From NCBI RefSeq assembly GCF_002897035.1, contig NZ_BAUX01000019.1, forward strand, positions 27,858 through 91,857: a stretch of 64,000 bases of DNA. The letters run 5' to 3'. The notes below the pieces were generated by a model. It saw only the letters and a list, made by a program, of their open reading frames with translations. It was not told the DNA's origin and made no database searches. Made by a program: the position numbers and the translations under genes. This stretch comes from Methylopila sp. Yamaguchi (GTDB taxonomy: Bacteria > Pseudomonadota > Alphaproteobacteria > Rhizobiales > Methylopilaceae). Numbering within the stretch: position 1 is the first letter of the stretch; each line of letters opens with the position of its first letter. Shown one piece after another: positions 55,437 to 64,000 of the stretch.

Positions 55437-56042
55437 ATGACCGCCACGCAAACTTTCGACGCCTTCACGTTCCTCAGGGAGTGGCTGGCCGCTCCGCTGC
55501 GCGTCGGGGCCGTCTTTCCCTCCGGAGCCACGCTCGCCAAGGCCATGACGGCGGAGATCGGCCCTGAGACCGGCGCGGTGATCGAGCTTGGACCGGGCAC
55601 CGGCGTCTTCACCCAGGCCCTGATCGACCGCGGAGTGCCGGAACGTCAGTTGGCGTTGATCGAGGCCGGCTCCGAATTCGCCGGCCTGCTCGACGTCCGC
55701 TTTCCAGACGCGCGGACGCTCTGGATGGACGCCTCGCGGCTGCGGGGCGTCGAGCTCTTTGGCGGGGATCTGGCCGGAGCGGTGGTGAGCGGCCTCCCGC
55801 TTCTGTCGATGAAGCCGCGCAAGGTGATCGCGATCCTCGACGGCGCCTTCAGCCACCTGAAGCCGGGCGGCGCCTTCTACCAATTCACCTACGGACCCAC
55901 ATGCCCCGTTCCCAGGCCGATCCTCGATCGGCTCGGCCTCAAGGCGGTGCGCGTCGGCCGGGCGCTCGCCAACGTTCCGCCGGCGTCCGTCTACCGCATC
56001 CAGCGCCGCTCGCAGCGCCGCCTGTTCACCGGTTGGCGCTGA
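55437..56042 (+). CDS. PmtA-like phospholipid N-methyltransferase
   Basis: A 201-residue class I SAM-dependent methyltransferase: motif I is VIELGPGTGVFTQAL (about 48-62), and the segments RVGAVFPSGATLAKAM and LSMKPRKVIAILDGAFSHLKPGGAFYQFTYGPTCPVPRPIL resemble rhizobial PmtA, which methylates phosphatidylethanolamine towards phosphatidylcholine. The ATG at 55437 gives the family-length N-terminus; an in-frame start at 55371 is possible. It precedes the molybdenum hydroxylase genes by about 40 bases. Other lipid or small-molecule methyltransferases of this type cannot be excluded. Confidence 0.8.
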   Translation: MTATQTFDAFTFLREWLAAPLRVGAVFPSGATLAKAMTAEIGPETGAVIELGPGTGVFTQALIDRGVPERQLALIEAGSEFAGLLDVRFPDARTLWMDASRLRGVELFGGDLAGAVVSGLPLLSMKPRKVIAILDGAFSHLKPGGAFYQFTYGPTCPVPRPILDRLGLKAVRVGRALANVPPASVYRIQRRSQRRLFTGWR

Positions 56043-56080
56043 TCCCCGAACAGTCCCCGACGCAGTCTAGGGAGGGCCCT

Positions 56081-56569
56081 GTGCTCCATTCCTTGTCCAT
56101 CAACGGCGACGTCCATCGCATCGAAGCCGACGGCCAGACGCCGCTCCTGTGGGTGATCCGCGACGCTCTGAAGCTGACCGGAACCAAGTACGGCTGTGGC
56201 GCTGGGCTGTGCGGCGCCTGCACCGTGCACCTCGACGGCCAGCCCGTGCGGTCCTGCTCCCTGCTGCTGGAGGACGCCTCCGCCGGGCAGATCGTCACGA
56301 TCGAAGCTGTGGACGGCGCGGAGGCCGAGGCGGTTCGCGCGGCCTGGGTCGCGCGCGACGTCCCGCAATGCGGCTTCTGCCAGTCAGGGCAGATCTTGAG
56401 CGCGATCGCGCTGCTGCGCGAGGTGAAGTCGCCGACCGACGCGGACATCGACGCAGCCATGAGCGGCAACCTCTGCCGCTGCGCCACCTACGGCCGGATT
56501 CGCGCCGCGATCCACGACGCCGCCGGGCAGTTGCAGAGGCAGGCGAGCAACGGGAGCCTTCGGCCATGA
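56081..56569 (+). CDS. Molybdenum hydroxylase [2Fe-2S] subunit (IorA-like)
   Basis: A 162-residue electron-transfer subunit of xanthine-oxidase-family enzymes such as isoquinoline 1-oxidoreductase. The plant-type cluster uses Cys39, Cys44, Cys47 and Cys59 (YGCGAGLCGACT, RSCS); the second uses Cys97, Cys100, Cys132 and Cys134 (QCGFCQ, NLCRCATY). The start is GTG at 56081 with GGGAGG eight bases upstream. Its stop overlaps the large-subunit start (ATGA). Confidence 0.93.
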   Translation: MLHSLSINGDVHRIEADGQTPLLWVIRDALKLTGTKYGCGAGLCGACTVHLDGQPVRSCSLLLEDASAGQIVTIEAVDGAEAEAVRAAWVARDVPQCGFCQSGQILSAIALLREVKSPTDADIDAAMSGNLCRCATYGRIRAAIHDAAGQLQRQASNGSLRP

Positions 56570-58758
56570 GCGCCTCCGCGACCGAGACGACCTCTCCGAA
56601 GGGACGGCTGCAGATGACGCGCCGCCGGATGATCCTCGGCGGATCGCTCCTGGGCGGTTCCCTGGTCGTCGGCTACACGGCGACCCATCCGACGCAGGTC
56701 ATCGGCGCGATCCTGCAGGCCGGCGGCGCCGATCCGGAGCCCAGCGTGTTTGGGCCCTTCATCCGCATCGGCGCGGATGGCTGGGTGACGATCGTGAACA
56801 AGCATCAGGAGATGGGGCAGGGGATCCACGCTGGCCTCGCCGCCATGGTGGCGGAGGAACTCGACGCCGATTGGGACCGGGTCCGCGTGGTCGAAGGCCA
56901 GGGAAATTTCCGCGCCTATGGTCCGCAATTCACGGCGGGGTCCGGCTCGGTCGCGGGCGCCTGGGACACGCTGCGCAACGCCGGAGCGGCCGCCCGCGGG
57001 ATGTTCGTGGCCGCCGCCGCGCAGCGCTGGGACGTGCCGGAGCACTCGATCATGGTGCTGGACGGCGTCGTCTCCGAACTCGGCGCCGGCAAATCCGCGT
57101 CCTTCGCCGAACTCCTCGAAGACGCCTCGCGACAGCCTCCCCGGGCTCCGATCCTCAAGACGCCCGACGCCTACCGCCTGATCGGCGCCGACCGTGTGCG
57201 GCGCAAGGACAGCGCTGCGAAGAGCACCGGGGCGCAGATCTATACGCAGGACGTCCAGGCGCCCGGCATGCTGATCGCCATGGTGGCTCGCAGCCCACGT
57301 TTCGGCGGCAAACTCACGGCGTTCGACGCCGCGGACGCGCGCAAGGTGCAGGGCGTCGTCGACGTCTTCGCCATTGAGAGCGGCGTCGCTGTCGTCGCCG
57401 AGACCACGTTCGCGGCCCGTCGCGGTCGTGACGCGCTGAGGATGGAGTGGGACGACAGCGAGGCGGAGACGCGCTCCTCGCCTGAGCTGGTGCGCTGGTA
57501 TCACGACATCGCCGGCGGCCGGTCCGACGTGAAGCCAAGCGCCTTCCAGACCACAGGCGACGCCGACGCCGCGTTCGGCCAAGGCGCCGTGGAGTTCGCG
57601 TTCGACTTTCCCTATCTCGCCCACGCTCCCATGGAGACCCTCGACTGCGTCGCCCGCATCGACGGCTGGAACGTCGAGATCATCTCGGGATCGCAGATGC
57701 CGACGATCGATCAGGTGCAGGCCGCCCGCGTCGCCCTGACGCTTCCGGGGAAGGTCGAGATCAGGGTGCTGCCGGCCGGCGGCTCGTTCGGCCGCCGCGG
57801 GGTCCTGTCGGCGGATTATCTCATAGAATGCCTGCGGATCGCCAAGCGCACGAACGGGCGGCCGGTCAAGCTGGTCTGGACGCGCGAGGACGACATCACC
57901 GGCGGTTACTACCGGCCGATGGCGCACCACCGTGCATGGGTGGAGACCGGCGCCGACGGTTTTCCTGCGCGCTGGCGCCATCACGTGGTCGCTCAGGCGC
58001 TGTTTCCCATCGGCGACGACTTCACCGTCGAGGGCGTGCGGGACTCCCCGTATTTCGCGACCGCCTCGGTCATAGACGGAAAGATCTTCGCGCCGAGCGC
58101 TCCTACGCCGGTCTGGTTCTGGCGATCGGTCGGGCATTCCCACACCGCCATGGTGATGGAGCACATCGTCGACCAGCTGGCGCGGCGAGCGAGCCGCGAT
58201 CCCGCCGAGTACCGGCGCGCGCTCTACAAAAAGGCGAACGCGACCCGGCGGCTCGTCGTGCTGGACGAACTCTGCCGCAGGGCCGGCTGGGGCGAACGGC
58301 TCGAGCCCGGCTGGGCGCGTGGCATGGCGGTCCATGAAAGCTTCGGAACGGTCGTCGGCCAGGTCGCCGAGGTCCGGCTCGCCGGCGGTCGCCCGTCGGT
58401 TCGTCGCGTCGTCGCCGTGGTCGACTGCGGGATCGCGATTTCGCCCGATCAGATCGCGGCGCAGATGGAGGGAGGGGTCGGCTACGGCCTGTCGGCGGCG
58501 CTCCACGGGGCGATCACGCTGAAGGACGGCCTCGTCCAGGAGACCAACTTCGACGGCTACCCGCTCCTGCGCATGAACGAGATGCCGGCCGTCGAAACGC
58601 ACATCATCCGCTCGACCGCCCGGCCGACCGGCATGGGCGAGCCGGGCGTGCCGCCGATCGCGCCGGCGGTCGCGAACGCGATCCTGGCGCTGACCGGGGT
58701 CCCGACGCGAGCGCTTCCCTTCGGGCGCGTCGGCGAGCCGCTGAATGCGGGTCTCTGA
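56566..58758 (+). CDS. Molybdenum hydroxylase large subunit (IorB-like)
   Basis: A 730-residue molybdopterin-binding subunit. The N-terminus has a twin-arginine signal ([19 protein letters not shown]), so the complex probably works in the periplasm. Conserved stretches include [37 protein letters not shown] and the C-terminal [20 protein letters not shown], with the catalytic Glu expected in GEPGVPP. No FAD subunit follows; this IorAB type passes electrons to a cytochrome, which is not encoded next to it. It oxidises an aldehyde or N-heterocycle. Confidence 0.92.
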   Translation: MSASATETTSPKGRLQMTRRRMILGGSLLGGSLVVGYTATHPTQVIGAILQAGGADPEPSVFGPFIRIGADGWVTIVNKHQEMGQGIHAGLAAMVAEELDADWDRVRVVEGQGNFRAYGPQFTAGSGSVAGAWDTLRNAGAAARGMFVAAAAQRWDVPEHSIMVLDGVVSELGAGKSASFAELLEDASRQPPRAPILKTPDAYRLIGADRVRRKDSAAKSTGAQIYTQDVQAPGMLIAMVARSPRFGGKLTAFDAADARKVQGVVDVFAIESGVAVVAETTFAARRGRDALRMEWDDSEAETRSSPELVRWYHDIAGGRSDVKPSAFQTTGDADAAFGQGAVEFAFDFPYLAHAPMETLDCVARIDGWNVEIISGSQMPTIDQVQAARVALTLPGKVEIRVLPAGGSFGRRGVLSADYLIECLRIAKRTNGRPVKLVWTREDDITGGYYRPMAHHRAWVETGADGFPARWRHHVVAQALFPIGDDFTVEGVRDSPYFATASVIDGKIFAPSAPTPVWFWRSVGHSHTAMVMEHIVDQLARRASRDPAEYRRALYKKANATRRLVVLDELCRRAGWGERLEPGWARGMAVHESFGTVVGQVAEVRLAGGRPSVRRVVAVVDCGIAISPDQIAAQMEGGVGYGLSAALHGAITLKDGLVQETNFDGYPLLRMNEMPAVETHIIRSTARPTGMGEPGVPPIAPAVANAILALTGVPTRALPFGRVGEPLNAGL

Positions 58759-58777
58759 CCCCCCGGGCGAGGTCTTC

Positions 58778-59008
58778 CTAGTCGTCGCCCAACTCGATCG
58801 CTTCAAGATGGACGACGCCACGTTCGTCGATAATCGGAAAGACCTTTGTCACTTCGACTGAAATAATGCGGTCCGAGACGCGGAGGTTTAAGCGCTGTCC
58901 TTTCACAGGAACTCTTTCGCAACTGGCGGCCACGACAGCGCGATTGTCTGGCTGCACCCAAACCCTGCAATCCATTAGCGATCCGTTCTGAGGCATGAGG
59001 ACGGTCAC
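58778..59008 (-). CDS. Hypothetical 76-residue protein
   Basis: A short [28 protein letters not shown]..., probably mostly beta strand ([35 protein letters not shown]). It is soluble with no signal peptide. Codon use is lower in GC than in neighbouring genes, which suggests a different history, as for the RTX gene beside it. Convergent with the molybdenum hydroxylase operon. No family could be named; a PilZ-like fold was considered but the defining motifs are absent. An internal ATG at 58996 is an alternative start. Confidence 0.55.
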   Translation of the reverse strand: MTVLMPQNGSLMDCRVWVQPDNRAVVAASCERVPVKGQRLNLRVSDRIISVEVTKVFPIIDERGVVHLEAIELGDD

Positions 59009-59085
59009 GCCCCGCTCAACCGCAGCTGAGCGGGGCGCTAAGAGGCCGGCGCGCGTATGGATGGATCGCCGCGCGGCCCGGCTTC

Positions 59086-60258
59086 TTAGAGAATGAAATC
59101 GTCCGCGGTCACCCCGCCGAGGCCGGCCAGCTTGACCGAGAAGTCGGCGGACTTGTCGCCATCGAGATCGACGAACGCGACGGTCGCGTTGGCGTAGACC
59201 TGATATCGGACTTCGCCCCCCGCGCCGCTGAACTTGGACGTTCCGATGAAGCTGAGTTCGTCATTCTGATCCAGGTCGGAGAGGTCGATCTTGTCGCCTT
59301 GCGCCGAGCTGAAGTCTGCGATGGTGTCGCGCGTGTCGGCGGCGGAGCCGCTTTCTCGCACATTGTTGAAGTCGAAGACGTCAGCCCCAGACTGCCCGTA
59401 GAGCGTATCGACGCCGTCTCCGCCGGTGATGATGTCGTCACCGGCGCCGCCGATGAGACGATCGTTGCCGTCCCGGCCCAGCAGACGATCGTTTCCGTTG
59501 CCGCCCCGGAGTTCGTTTGCCCCTGCGTCTCCGGACAGCACATCGTTGAACGACGAGCCGGTGAGGTTCTGTATATTCGAGAAGGTGTCGCCCGCCGCAT
59601 CGCTATATGAGGCGGTGCCGGTGGCGAGATTGACCGAGACCTTGCCGTCCGAACCTGCGTAGCTGAGCGTGTTGACGCCGGCCCCGCCGTCGATCGTGTC
59701 GGCTCCGCCCCCGCCGACGATCACGTCGTTCCCGTTGAAGCCGAACAGCTCGTCGGCGCCGTCGCCTCCAACCAAGTGATCCGCCCCTGCAAACGCCTTC
59801 GCCGGCAGGTTCGGCGTCGCATCGAGGTGGAGGTTCTCGATCGCCTGGGCGCCCTCGCCGCCAAGGAGGTCGCCGACGAGATCGAGCAGCCCCGTGACGT
59901 TGCCGATGAGGCCGGTCGCTTCGCTGCCGAAGTCGACGGCCGTCGGCTTTCCGGAGTAGTCGGCGACGACCTCGTTCCCGTCCATCACAACGATGCGGTC
60001 ATAGGTGCCGCTGGCGCTCGTGGTGCCTGAAAGGAGAGAGCCGGAGAATTCGGCCGTGAACTCGCCGATGTAACGGTAGGTCAGGCCGTTCGCCGTGAAA
60101 GTGTATTCTGAGTAATTCGCTTGAGCATTCCCCGTGAGGATACTGCCGGAAGAGCTCGTCTGGCCGGCGAATGTCTCGCCGGTCGACTGCCCCGTATTGT
60201 TGATCCACAAATCACGATTGTCGAATCCGCCCGATGAGCCGGCGTTGTACGTAGCCAT
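59086..60258 (-). CDS. RTX-type calcium-binding secreted protein
   Basis: A 390-residue protein. The N-terminal 140 residues are a beta-rich domain without recognised homology (FTANGLTYRYIGEFTAEFSG). A first RTX block is at about 160-195 (GADHLVGGDGADELFG), an M10-like insert follows with LSYAGSDGKVSVNLATGTAS, and a second block lies at about 240-290 (GGNGNDRLLGRDGNDRLIGG). The C-terminus ends in DDFIL, a typical type I secretion signal. There is no protease zinc motif, so it is probably structural or adhesive. No exporter genes are nearby. AT content is higher than in neighbours, and the leader is unusual. Confidence 0.88.
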   Translation of the reverse strand: MATYNAGSSGGFDNRDLWINNTGQSTGETFAGQTSSSGSILTGNAQANYSEYTFTANGLTYRYIGEFTAEFSGSLLSGTTSASGTYDRIVVMDGNEVVADYSGKPTAVDFGSEATGLIGNVTGLLDLVGDLLGGEGAQAIENLHLDATPNLPAKAFAGADHLVGGDGADELFGFNGNDVIVGGGGADTIDGGAGVNTLSYAGSDGKVSVNLATGTASYSDAAGDTFSNIQNLTGSSFNDVLSGDAGANELRGGNGNDRLLGRDGNDRLIGGAGDDIITGGDGVDTLYGQSGADVFDFNNVRESGSAADTRDTIADFSSAQGDKIDLSDLDQNDELSFIGTSKFSGAGGEVRYQVYANATVAFVDLDGDKSADFSVKLAGLGGVTADDFIL

Positions 60259-60260
60259 TT

Positions 60261-60273
60261 TGGAGTCACTCCA
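60261..60273 (-). promoter_or_regulatory. Dyad covering the RTX ribosome binding site
   Basis: TGGAGTGACTCCA on the transcript strand is a six-base-arm dyad containing the only GGAG in front of the RTX start codon (three bases away from the dyad). In the mRNA it could fold and hide the Shine-Dalgarno, giving translational control. The stem is short, so the effect is uncertain. Confidence 0.4.
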
Positions 60274-60652
60274 TCCGCGTTGTTGGCGTCAGGATAGTGA
60301 TCAACCGAAAATTACCGGCTTTTTACGCGGCCGCGTAGGATTTTACTCAAATGTGGAACGATATTTAGTCCTTGCTGTACCCGTTAGTGATCAAATGACA
60401 ACAAAAATATTATTAATACCAATGGTTTGCGAGGGTATGAGTGAAAGACAGTCACCTCGTCCCGGCGCCGTCAACCGTTGAATGATACGACTAATTGCGT
60501 AGCTTGGACTCCGTAAGGTCCGCGAAAGCCTGCAGTATAGCTGAGGTTAATCGGGCCGATTAGCGCTGAAGATGGATTTATCAAGTCCCCATATTCTGCG
60601 TGTGGCGGGCGGACAGCTTGACCGGTCAGCCGTCTCCCCGGTCTTCCGTGGA
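60274..60652. other. AT-rich non-coding leader between RTX gene and lysR
   Basis: Nearly 380 bases without a convincing gene, much richer in A+T than the rest of the window (for example AATATTATTAATACC near 60406). It contains a perfect 14-base palindrome, TACGCGGCCGCGTA at 60324-60337, next to T-runs. Short ORFs on both strands here lack ribosome sites. The composition suggests a long regulatory region for the RTX gene, possibly bound by a MucR/Ros-type silencer, or acquired DNA. Confidence 0.5.
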
Positions 60653-61558
60653 TCATCGATCTGCGCCGTCTTTTGCCGCCCAGCTCCCGCCGCAAAGCCA
60701 GGTGCGGAAGCGACGCACCGCGGGATCGTCCTCGCGAACCTCAGGGACATAGGCGAAGTAGCTCCTCGCCGGCAGCGCCGGTTCGGCGAAGGGGATCACG
60801 AGGCGTCCAGCGCTCACGTCGTCCGCGGTGAGCGCCGTCGGGCCCATCGCCACCCCGACGCCGTCGAGCGCGGCCTGAAGCGTCAGGTAGAAGTGCTCGA
60901 ACGTCACGGAGCCGGCGGGGGCGAGGTCTGGGACCCGCGCCGCGGCGAGCCATTGCGGCCACACGCCCGGCAGGGTCGCGGCATGGAGCAAGGTGTGTCG
61001 CGCAAGATCGCCGGGGCTCCGCAGCGGCAGGCGCTCCAGCAGCCTTGGACTGCAGACAGGGATGCGCGTTTCCGAAAGGAAGCGGTGGGCGACGTGGCCG
61101 GGGACCACGTCCGGTCCGCCGCGGATCGCCACGTCATAGCTCTCGTTGAGGTCGCGGAGCGGGACGTTCGACGTCGTCAGCCGCACTTCGATGCTGGGAT
61201 GGGCGAGCTGGAAGGTGGACAGCCGCGGGATGAGCCAGCGAAGCGTGAAGGTCGCGAGCGCGTTCACGCGGAGCAGCCGGCCAGAGCCGCGCTCGACCAG
61301 CCGCGCGGTCGCCGCGGCGACCCGGTCCAGCGCGGGGCCGATCTCCGCGAGATAGGCGGCGCCGCTCTCGGTCAGGGTCACGCGCCGGTGGCTCCGGACG
61401 AAAAGCGGTCGGCCGAACCAGTCCTCCAGCGCCCGGATCTGCCGGCTGACCGCGCCATGCGTCAGGTTCAGCTCCTCGGCGGCGAGCGTGAAGCTCTGGC
61501 GTCGGCCTGCGGCCTCAAACACGCGCAACGCGTTCAGGGGCGGCAGCCGGCGGCTCAT
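60653..61558 (-). CDS. LysR-family regulator, GcvA-like
   Basis: A 301-residue regulator with the GcvA/AmpR-type start LPPLNALRVFEAAGRRQSFTLAAEELNLTHGAVSRQIRALE (HTH about 8-65) and NALATFTLRWLIPRLSTFQ in the effector domain. It is divergent from the MFS transporter gene across about 100 bases, so it probably controls the transporter and the SDR downstream of it. Confidence 0.9.
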   Translation of the reverse strand: MSRRLPPLNALRVFEAAGRRQSFTLAAEELNLTHGAVSRQIRALEDWFGRPLFVRSHRRVTLTESGAAYLAEIGPALDRVAAATARLVERGSGRLLRVNALATFTLRWLIPRLSTFQLAHPSIEVRLTTSNVPLRDLNESYDVAIRGGPDVVPGHVAHRFLSETRIPVCSPRLLERLPLRSPGDLARHTLLHAATLPGVWPQWLAAARVPDLAPAGSVTFEHFYLTLQAALDGVGVAMGPTALTADDVSAGRLVIPFAEPALPARSYFAYVPEVREDDPAVRRFRTWLCGGSWAAKDGADR

Positions 61559-61657
61559 TCGTGTCAGCTTTTCTCACGCGAAGGGTCAGGATAAGTCGTT
61601 TGTCGAGGGGAGCCCCGACGCGCAACCTGTGACAATTCCTCGTCACTCCGGACGCGC

Positions 61658-62872
61658 ATGAAACCGCTTCAACCCCCCGCTGTCGACGTCTCTTCCCGGA
61701 GGGGCGCGAACCGGACGCTGCTTGTCGCTGGCGTCCTGCACGCGCTCCACGACGGCTACACCGACCTGATCTACGTGCTTCTGCCGGTCTGGCAGACCGA
61801 GTTCGGCCTGAGCTACACCATGCTCGCGCTTCTTCGCGGCCTCTACGCCGGCGCCATGGCCGCGCTGCAGGCGCCGTCCGGGCGGCTCGCGGAGCGGTTC
61901 GGCTCCCGCGCCATCCTGGCGATAGGCACCGTTCTCGCCGCCCTAGGATATGCGCTGGCGGGTCTGTCCGGCGGCGCGCTCGGTCTCGGCGCCAGCCTGG
62001 CGCTCGCCGGCGCGGGGTCGAGCACGCAGCACCCCGTCGCCTCGGCCGCGGTGTCGCGCGCCTTCGGCGACCGGGCGCGCGGAGCCCTCGGGACCTACAA
62101 CTTCACGGGAGATCTGGGAAAGGCGGCGTTGCCGGCGCTCACCTCGCTGCTGGTGACCCTGACGCCCTGGCGTCCGACTCTCTGGCTGATCGCCGCGATC
62201 GGCCTCGTCGCTGCGGCGTCCGTGGCGCTCATGCCGGCGATCCGCGCGTCGGACGACACCGGCGCCGCGCGCTCCGTCGGCGGCGCCGGGAGCCGCGGCG
62301 GCTTCGCGCTGCTCTGCTCGATCGGCGCGCTGGACACCGCGGCGCGCATGGGCTTCCTGACGTTCCTGCCTTTCATGCTGCAGGCGAAGGGCGCGACGCT
62401 GCCGACCGTCGGCGGCGCCTTCACCGCGGTGTTCCTCGGCGGAGCCATTGGCAAGTTCGCCTGTGGTTGGCTGGGCGACCGCCTCGGCGTCACGCGCACC
62501 GTGCTGCTGACGGAAGGCGCGACCGTCGCGCTGATCCTCGCGGCGATGGCCCTGCCTTTGACGCCGGCGCTCGCCCTGATGCCGTTCGTGGGGATCGCGC
62601 TGAACGGGACGTCCTCGGCGCTCTACGGCACGGTCCCGGAGATCGCGCCGGACGGGCGGGTCGAGCACGCTTTCGCCGTCTTCTACACGGCCGTCATCGG
62701 CGCAGGCGCCTTGGCGCCCGTCCTGTTCGGCGTCGTCGGCGACGCCGTCGGCTGGGGGTGGGGCATGGCCTGCGCCGTTGGAACCGCGCTGATGACCCTG
62801 CCGTCCGGCCTCATGCTCGGTCGATCGGCCGCAACGGTCGTCGGGCCGACGCTTCCGGACAGCAGATCCTAG
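61658..62872 (+). CDS. MFS transporter, fosmidomycin-resistance-like
   Basis: A 404-residue twelve-helix major facilitator. The start of helix 1 (LLVAGVLHALHDGYTDLIYVLLPVWQTEFGLSYTMLALLRGLYAGAMA) is characteristic of Fsr-type exporters, and the loop 2-3 motif is GRLAERFGSR. Helix 4-5 has STQHPVASAAVSRAF. It likely exports a small toxic compound. LysR gene divergent, SDR gene 61 bases downstream. Confidence 0.88.
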   Translation: MKPLQPPAVDVSSRRGANRTLLVAGVLHALHDGYTDLIYVLLPVWQTEFGLSYTMLALLRGLYAGAMAALQAPSGRLAERFGSRAILAIGTVLAALGYALAGLSGGALGLGASLALAGAGSSTQHPVASAAVSRAFGDRARGALGTYNFTGDLGKAALPALTSLLVTLTPWRPTLWLIAAIGLVAAASVALMPAIRASDDTGAARSVGGAGSRGGFALLCSIGALDTAARMGFLTFLPFMLQAKGATLPTVGGAFTAVFLGGAIGKFACGWLGDRLGVTRTVLLTEGATVALILAAMALPLTPALALMPFVGIALNGTSSALYGTVPEIAPDGRVEHAFAVFYTAVIGAGALAPVLFGVVGDAVGWGWGMACAVGTALMTLPSGLMLGRSAATVVGPTLPDSRS

Positions 62873-62933
62873 CCGCCGGCCTCCGATCGTTCTTGCCGGT
62901 TCCCAGTCACGTCACCGCAGGAAGGTTCGCACG

Positions 62934-63695
62934 ATGGACACCGCAGCGCAGGCGCCGCTCATTCTGATCACCGGCGGAGGTCGCGGCGTCGGCGCGGCGA
63001 CCGCGCGGCTCGCCGCCGCGCGGGGCTACGACGTCGCGATCAGCTACCTCTCCAACGAGGCCGCAGCCCTCGCCGTGGCGGCCGACGTCGAAGCGGCCGG
63101 GCGTCGCGCCCTGGCCGTGCGCGCCGACAGCGCCGATCCCGCCCAGGTCGTTCAGCTGTTCGCGGCAATCGACGGGACGTTCGGCCGGATCGACGTGCTG
63201 GTGAACAACGCCGCGATCATCGCGCGGCAGAGCCGTCTGGAGGACCTGGCGTTCGCCCGCATCCAGCGGATATTCGCGGTCAACGCGATCGGGCCGATCC
63301 TCTGCGCGCAACAGGCGGCGAGACGCATGTCGTACCGTCACGGGGGGCCGGGCGGCGTCGTGATCAACGTGTCGTCCGCGTCGGCGAAGCTCGGCAGCCC
63401 GAACGAGTACGTCGACTACGCCGCCTCGAAGGGCGCCCTTGAGACCTTCTCGACCGGCTTCGCCAAGGAGGTCGCGCGCGAGGGCATACGCGTCGCCTGC
63501 GTTCGCCCCGGGCACATCTACACCGACATGCACGCCGACGGCGGAGAACCCGGCCGCGTGGATCGCCTCAAGGACTCGATCCCGATGGGGCGCGGCGGCG
63601 AACCTGAAGAGGTCGCGCAAGCGATCCTGTGGCTCGCGGGCCCGGAGGCGTCCTTCGTCACGAACACGACCTTGGACGTTACGGGCGGTAAGTGA
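62934..63695 (+). CDS. SDR-family oxidoreductase, YgfF-like
   Basis: A 253-residue classical SDR: TGGGRGVG at about 14-21, VNNAAIIAR, catalytic Ser in NVSSASAKLG and Tyr-x3-Lys in YAASK, ending in a typical LDVTGGK. The wording PNEYVDYAASKGALETFS fits YgfF/glucose-dehydrogenase-like proteins. AGGAAGG-like purines precede the ATG at 62934. It probably shares a transcript with the MFS gene and acts on the same kind of compound. Confidence 0.88.
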   Translation: MDTAAQAPLILITGGGRGVGAATARLAAARGYDVAISYLSNEAAALAVAADVEAAGRRALAVRADSADPAQVVQLFAAIDGTFGRIDVLVNNAAIIARQSRLEDLAFARIQRIFAVNAIGPILCAQQAARRMSYRHGGPGGVVINVSSASAKLGSPNEYVDYAASKGALETFSTGFAKEVAREGIRVACVRPGHIYTDMHADGGEPGRVDRLKDSIPMGRGGEPEEVAQAILWLAGPEASFVTNTTLDVTGGK

Positions 63696-64000
63696 CGGCG
63701 CGCGGCGCCACCGGCTCCAGCCCCAGACGCTCTCTATCCATCGAGCTCGGTCAGCTCGACGGAACGAAAGCAAGGTGACCGCCGATTCCTCGGCGGTCAC
63801 CAGCATTCGGATCTGTCGACCGGCGTGGGGACGCTTGTACGGCGCGATGCAGACCCGATCCCGAAATTTTGCGGCCTTTGGATTTATCTCGCCATCGCCA
63901 TCGCCACCGCGGCCCCTGCGCGCGCCGTCCCGATCGCGGGAGGCAGGCGTTCTGCGCTGAGTGGAAACGGTCGGACGTTGTTTTCGGCGGGGAGGATGCT
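63696..64000. other. Right end of window, no gene recognised
   Basis: About 305 bases after the SDR stop. Open frames here lack start signals and coding character. The only structure seen is the hairpin at 63774-63801. A gene beginning or ending beyond the right edge cannot be excluded. Confidence 0.5.
63774..63801. terminator. Hairpin, possible terminator
   Basis: Twelve-base perfect arms (GGTGACCGCCGA and its complement) enclose TTCC, about 80 bases after the SDR stop. No T-run follows on the plus strand; on the minus strand a T-rich TTGCTTTCG follows, so it might instead end a transcript coming from the right. Confidence 0.5.

Noticed and set aside
54993..55883. A 296-codon minus-strand ORF extending the small exported gene upstream
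   Set aside because: Most of it is antisense to the PmtA-like gene and crosses the inverted repeat; the start at 55157 with signal peptide and AGGAG is better.
58778..59008. PilZ domain in the 76-residue protein
   Set aside because: The RxxxR and DxSxxG motifs are absent and the protein is too short.
60471..60695. A 74-codon minus-strand ORF upstream of the RTX leader
   Set aside because: It overlaps the end of lysR, lacks a ribosome site and changes composition midway, so it reads as chance.

Overview
The window is GC-rich (roughly two thirds G+C) and densely packed with alphaproteobacterial genes. Several features point to the Hyphomicrobiales (Rhizobiales): a heterotetrameric sarcosine oxidase operon, a divergent dctBD/dctA locus with rhizobial-type DctD sites and a sigma-54 promoter, PmtA-like and RTX proteins, and many solute-binding-protein ABC transporters with LysR or FCD-GntR regulators. 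No rRNA, tRNA, CRISPR, integrase, transposase or phage gene was recognised.

Layout. 0-3.5 kb: sox genes (soxB, soxD and the first bases of soxA), a divergent LysR gene and a small RTX protein. 3.5-8 kb: an OmpR-type two-component system, two small genes and a HerA-like ATPase. 8-13.9 kb: dctD, dctB, the control region, dctA and a glutaminase, a C4-dicarboxylate/glutamine module. 13.9-15.4 kb: a GAF protein and an aldehyde-reductase-like SDR. 15.4-24.7 kb: a tightly overlapping minus-strand operon running from a TauABC-like importer through two SDRs, a creatininase homologue and a Rieske oxygenase to two ureohydrolases, with a divergent LysR gene and a clear palindrome between them. 24.7-32.8 kb: an oligopeptide-type ABC importer ending in allophanate hydrolase (atzF), with a divergent FCD-GntR gene. 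33-43.2 kb: gamma-glutamyltransferase, a Cds1-like PLP enzyme, then a GntR-led operon with a second TauABC-like importer, a quinone-oxidoreductase-like MDR, a PaaI thioesterase, a VOC protein and an acyl-CoA ligase. 43.4-47.6 kb: peroxide defence (OsmC, SnoaL-like, KatG, OxyR). 47.9-64 kb: a more accessory stretch with a GGDEF/EAL protein, several LysR-target pairs, small exported proteins, a perfect 34-bp inverted repeat, a PmtA-like methyltransferase, a two-subunit molybdenum hydroxylase, a second RTX protein behind an AT-rich leader, an MFS exporter and an SDR.

How it fits together. The left two thirds reads as scavenging of nitrogenous small molecules. Sarcosine oxidase releases glycine and formaldehyde. 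The creatininase/ureohydrolase/Rieske operon should open and split a guanidino, cyclic amidine or related C-N compound and probably releases urea. Allophanate hydrolase completes urea- or biuret-type nitrogen release, although no urease, urea carboxylase or creatinase lies in the window. The most promising undescribed system is the 15.4-24.7 kb operon; its substrate cannot be read from sequence alone. The most striking non-coding signal is the long inverted repeat at 55.25-55.36 kb.
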